A stretch of DNA of 64,000 nt from Bradyrhizobium sp. CCBAU 51765. Its GTDB lineage: Bacteria; Pseudomonadota; Alphaproteobacteria; Rhizobiales; Xanthobacteraceae. A program made the translations under genes and the position numbers. Below, piece after piece: positions 62,813 to 64,000 of this stretch (positions within the stretch are counted from its first letter, which is position 1; each line of letters begins with the position of its first letter). The stretch spans positions 7,491,001-7,555,000 of the forward strand of contig NZ_CP030038.1 of assembly GCF_015291725.1 (NCBI RefSeq). Reading direction: 5' to 3'. The notes under the pieces are model-generated. The model saw nothing but the letters and a program-made list of their open reading frames with translations. It was not told the DNA's origin and did not search any database.

Positions 62813-63784
62813 ATGGCGCGGATCAATTCGCGGCAGGTGGAGGCCTTCCGGGCCACGATGCTGACCGGCAGCGTCACCGAGGCGGCAAAATTGATGGTGG
62901 TGACACAACCAGCGGTCAGCCGGCTGCTGCGTGACTTCCAGGCGCTGCTCAAGATGGAGCTGTTCGAACGACGGGGCACCGGCCTGGTCCCGACCGCGGC
63001 GGCGATGGCGCTCTATACCGAGGTCGAGCGCTCCTTCGTCGGTCTCGAGCGCATCACCGCGGCTGCCGAAGAAATCCGCGGCCGGCGCACCGGTTCGCTT
63101 AGGATCGCCGCACTGCCGGCGCTGGCGAACGGCTATCTGCCGCGGCTCGCGGGGCATTTCTTGATGGAGCGCCCCAACCTCAACCTTGCCTTCTTCGGCG
63201 TGATCTCGCCGATCGTGGTCGACTGGGTGTTGAACAACCAGTGCGACATCGGCTTTGCCGAGGTGCCGATCGCGCATTCCGGCCTGCCGAGCCAGCGGCT
63301 GCCGGGACTGGCGCGCGTCGCGGTGCTGCCGACCGGTCATCGCCTCGCGGAGAAGGAAGTGCTGGAGCCGCGCGATTTCGAGGGCGAGACCTTCATCTCG
63401 CTGTCGGCGGGATCGTCGAGCCGGCATCTCGTCGACCAGGTCTTCCACCGCCACGATGTCCGCCGCGTGCTCAGGGTCGAGACCACGCTGTCGGAGATCA
63501 TGTGCGGTATGGTGTCGTCGGGACTCGGTGTGTCGATCTGCGATCCCTTCACCGCGCAGGAGTTTGCAACGCGCGGTGTCGTCGTGAGACGTTTCCTGCC
63601 GCGCATCGACTTCGAATTCTCGGCGGTCTTTCCGGCACAGCGCAGTCCGTCCCCGGTGGCGCTGGATCTGGTCGAAACCATGCGCAAGGCGCTGGTTGAA
63701 TTCGAGGATCAGGACTTGGGTTTGAACAGTGCAGCCACAGGCTCGCTGCAACCTCTCCCGCGTGCGGGAGAGGTCGGCGCGTAG
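62813..63784 (+). CDS. LysR family transcriptional regulator
   Basis: 323 residues from MARINSRQVEAFRATMLTGS; a TTG four codons upstream is weaker. The winged helix-turn-helix TEAAKLMVVTQPAVSRLLRD lies at about 21-40, and a periplasmic-binding-like effector domain begins near residue 90 (RIAALPALANGYLPRLAGHF). It is divergent from the potD-like operon, the classic arrangement for a LysR activator and target. The last residues (PLPRAGEVGA) are encoded by a REP palindrome at 63751-63774, so the native C terminus may have been extended. Confidence 0.94.
   Translation: MARINSRQVEAFRATMLTGSVTEAAKLMVVTQPAVSRLLRDFQALLKMELFERRGTGLVPTAAAMALYTEVERSFVGLERITAAAEEIRGRRTGSLRIAALPALANGYLPRLAGHFLMERPNLNLAFFGVISPIVVDWVLNNQCDIGFAEVPIAHSGLPSQRLPGLARVAVLPTGHRLAEKEVLEPRDFEGETFISLSAGSSSRHLVDQVFHRHDVRRVLRVETTLSEIMCGMVSSGLGVSICDPFTAQEFATRGVVVRRFLPRIDFEFSAVFPAQRSPSPVALDLVETMRKALVEFEDQDLGLNSAATGSLQPLPRAGEVGA
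63751..63774. repeat. REP-like palindrome inside the LysR 3' end
   Basis: Perfect palindrome ACCTCTCCCGC-GT-GCGGGAGAGGT. Its core is the same as at 36861-36882. It encodes part of the final residues of the LysR protein. Confidence 0.75.
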
Positions 63785-63827
63785 CGTCGGGAGAGGGAGC
63801 GCACCGTCGTCGTAGCGCCAGCAGCGC

Positions 63828-64000
63828 TCAGCCGCTGAACGCGGCCTGCGCTTCCGGCAGGTCCCAGATCTTGCCGATCGCGGCGGTGCCGGCCGCGATG
63901 ATCGCCGCCTCATCCGAGCCGAGATAGCGGCCGGCATCGATCAGCACACGACCGTCGACCATGACCTGATCGATATTGGCGCGGTTGGCGAGCGCGATCA
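63828..64000 (-). CDS. Amidohydrolase family protein (3' end only)
   Basis: 56 complete codons up to the TGA at 63828-63830; the rest lies beyond the window. The visible C terminus has IALANRANIDQVMVDGRVLI and DAGRYLGSDEAAII, typical of the last beta strands of the Atz/Trz and SsnA-type cyclic amidohydrolases. A metal-dependent deaminase or hydrolase of a nitrogen compound is likely. It could belong to the same nitrogen-compound catabolic region as the operon on its left. Confidence 0.8.
   Translation of the reverse strand, partial: IALANRANIDQVMVDGRVLIDAGRYLGSDEAAIIAAGTAAIGKIWDLPEAQAAFSG

Overview
The window looks like chromosomal DNA of a Bradyrhizobium-type alphaproteobacterium (Nitrobacteraceae). 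The evidence is high G+C, the tol-pal-cpoB-tilS-ftsH order, a lone Flp pilin, many transporters for organic and amino acids, and short palindromic intergenic repeats of the kind common in that group. The genus is inferred from gene content and repeat style. No rRNA, tRNA, CRISPR array, prophage or insertion sequence was seen.

Layout. 1-9.2 kb: a surface-glycan type cluster with three paralogous multi-membrane proteins that resemble GT-C enzymes, a GT87/DUF2029 protein, another polytopic protein and a GtrB-like GT2 transferase; a Flp pilin gene sits among them. 9.5-11.7 kb: an APC permease and a double-domain universal stress protein. 11.9-24.4 kb: the Tol-Pal envelope locus on the minus strand (tolQ, tolR, tolA, tolB, pal, cpoB, tilS, ftsH). 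A GGDEF-EAL protein and a FeeM-like N-acyltransferase lie between tolB and pal. 24.8-27.8 kb: a flavodoxin, cysE, a DUF2852 membrane protein and a TetR regulator, with one 19-bp operator type in front of both of the last two genes.

27.9-34.4 kb: three small minus-strand transcription units encode two YCII proteins, an SRPBCC plus a VOC protein, and a DGPF-type YCII protein translationally coupled to an ECF42-type sigma factor with a long C-terminal extension. Each unit is preceded by the same TGTCGG-N17-CGTC element, so they look like one sigma-factor regulon. An SDR, a ClpP-like periplasmic protein, a 30-residue membrane peptide and repeats lie between them. 34.4-36.8 kb: a GhrA-like 2-hydroxyacid dehydrogenase and a divergent tetR/GST pair.

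36.9-39.9 kb: a PQQ alcohol dehydrogenase module (dehydrogenase, cytochrome c, MxaJ/XoxJ-like binding protein). The dehydrogenase carries the Asp-x-Asp lanthanide signature but lacks the usual vicinal cysteine pair. 40.2-46.9 kb: hydantoinase/oxoprolinase hyuA-hyuB followed by a DctPQM TRAP transporter. 47.1-52.5 kb: a Sir2 deacylase, a Kef-type antiporter, an SDR and dctA, the last with a perfect palindrome upstream. 52.6-54.2 kb: an ABC-F ATPase.

54.4-62.5 kb: a nine-gene minus-strand operon with several 4-base overlaps. It encodes a PotABCD-type ABC importer, an FAD amine oxidase, a three-subunit FAD/[2Fe-2S] dehydrogenase of the HcnABC/opine-oxidase/hydroxyproline-dehydrogenase type, and RidA. 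This is probably an uptake and oxidation pathway for an amine or amino-acid-derived compound, with a divergent LysR gene as its likely regulator. The window ends inside an amidohydrolase gene.
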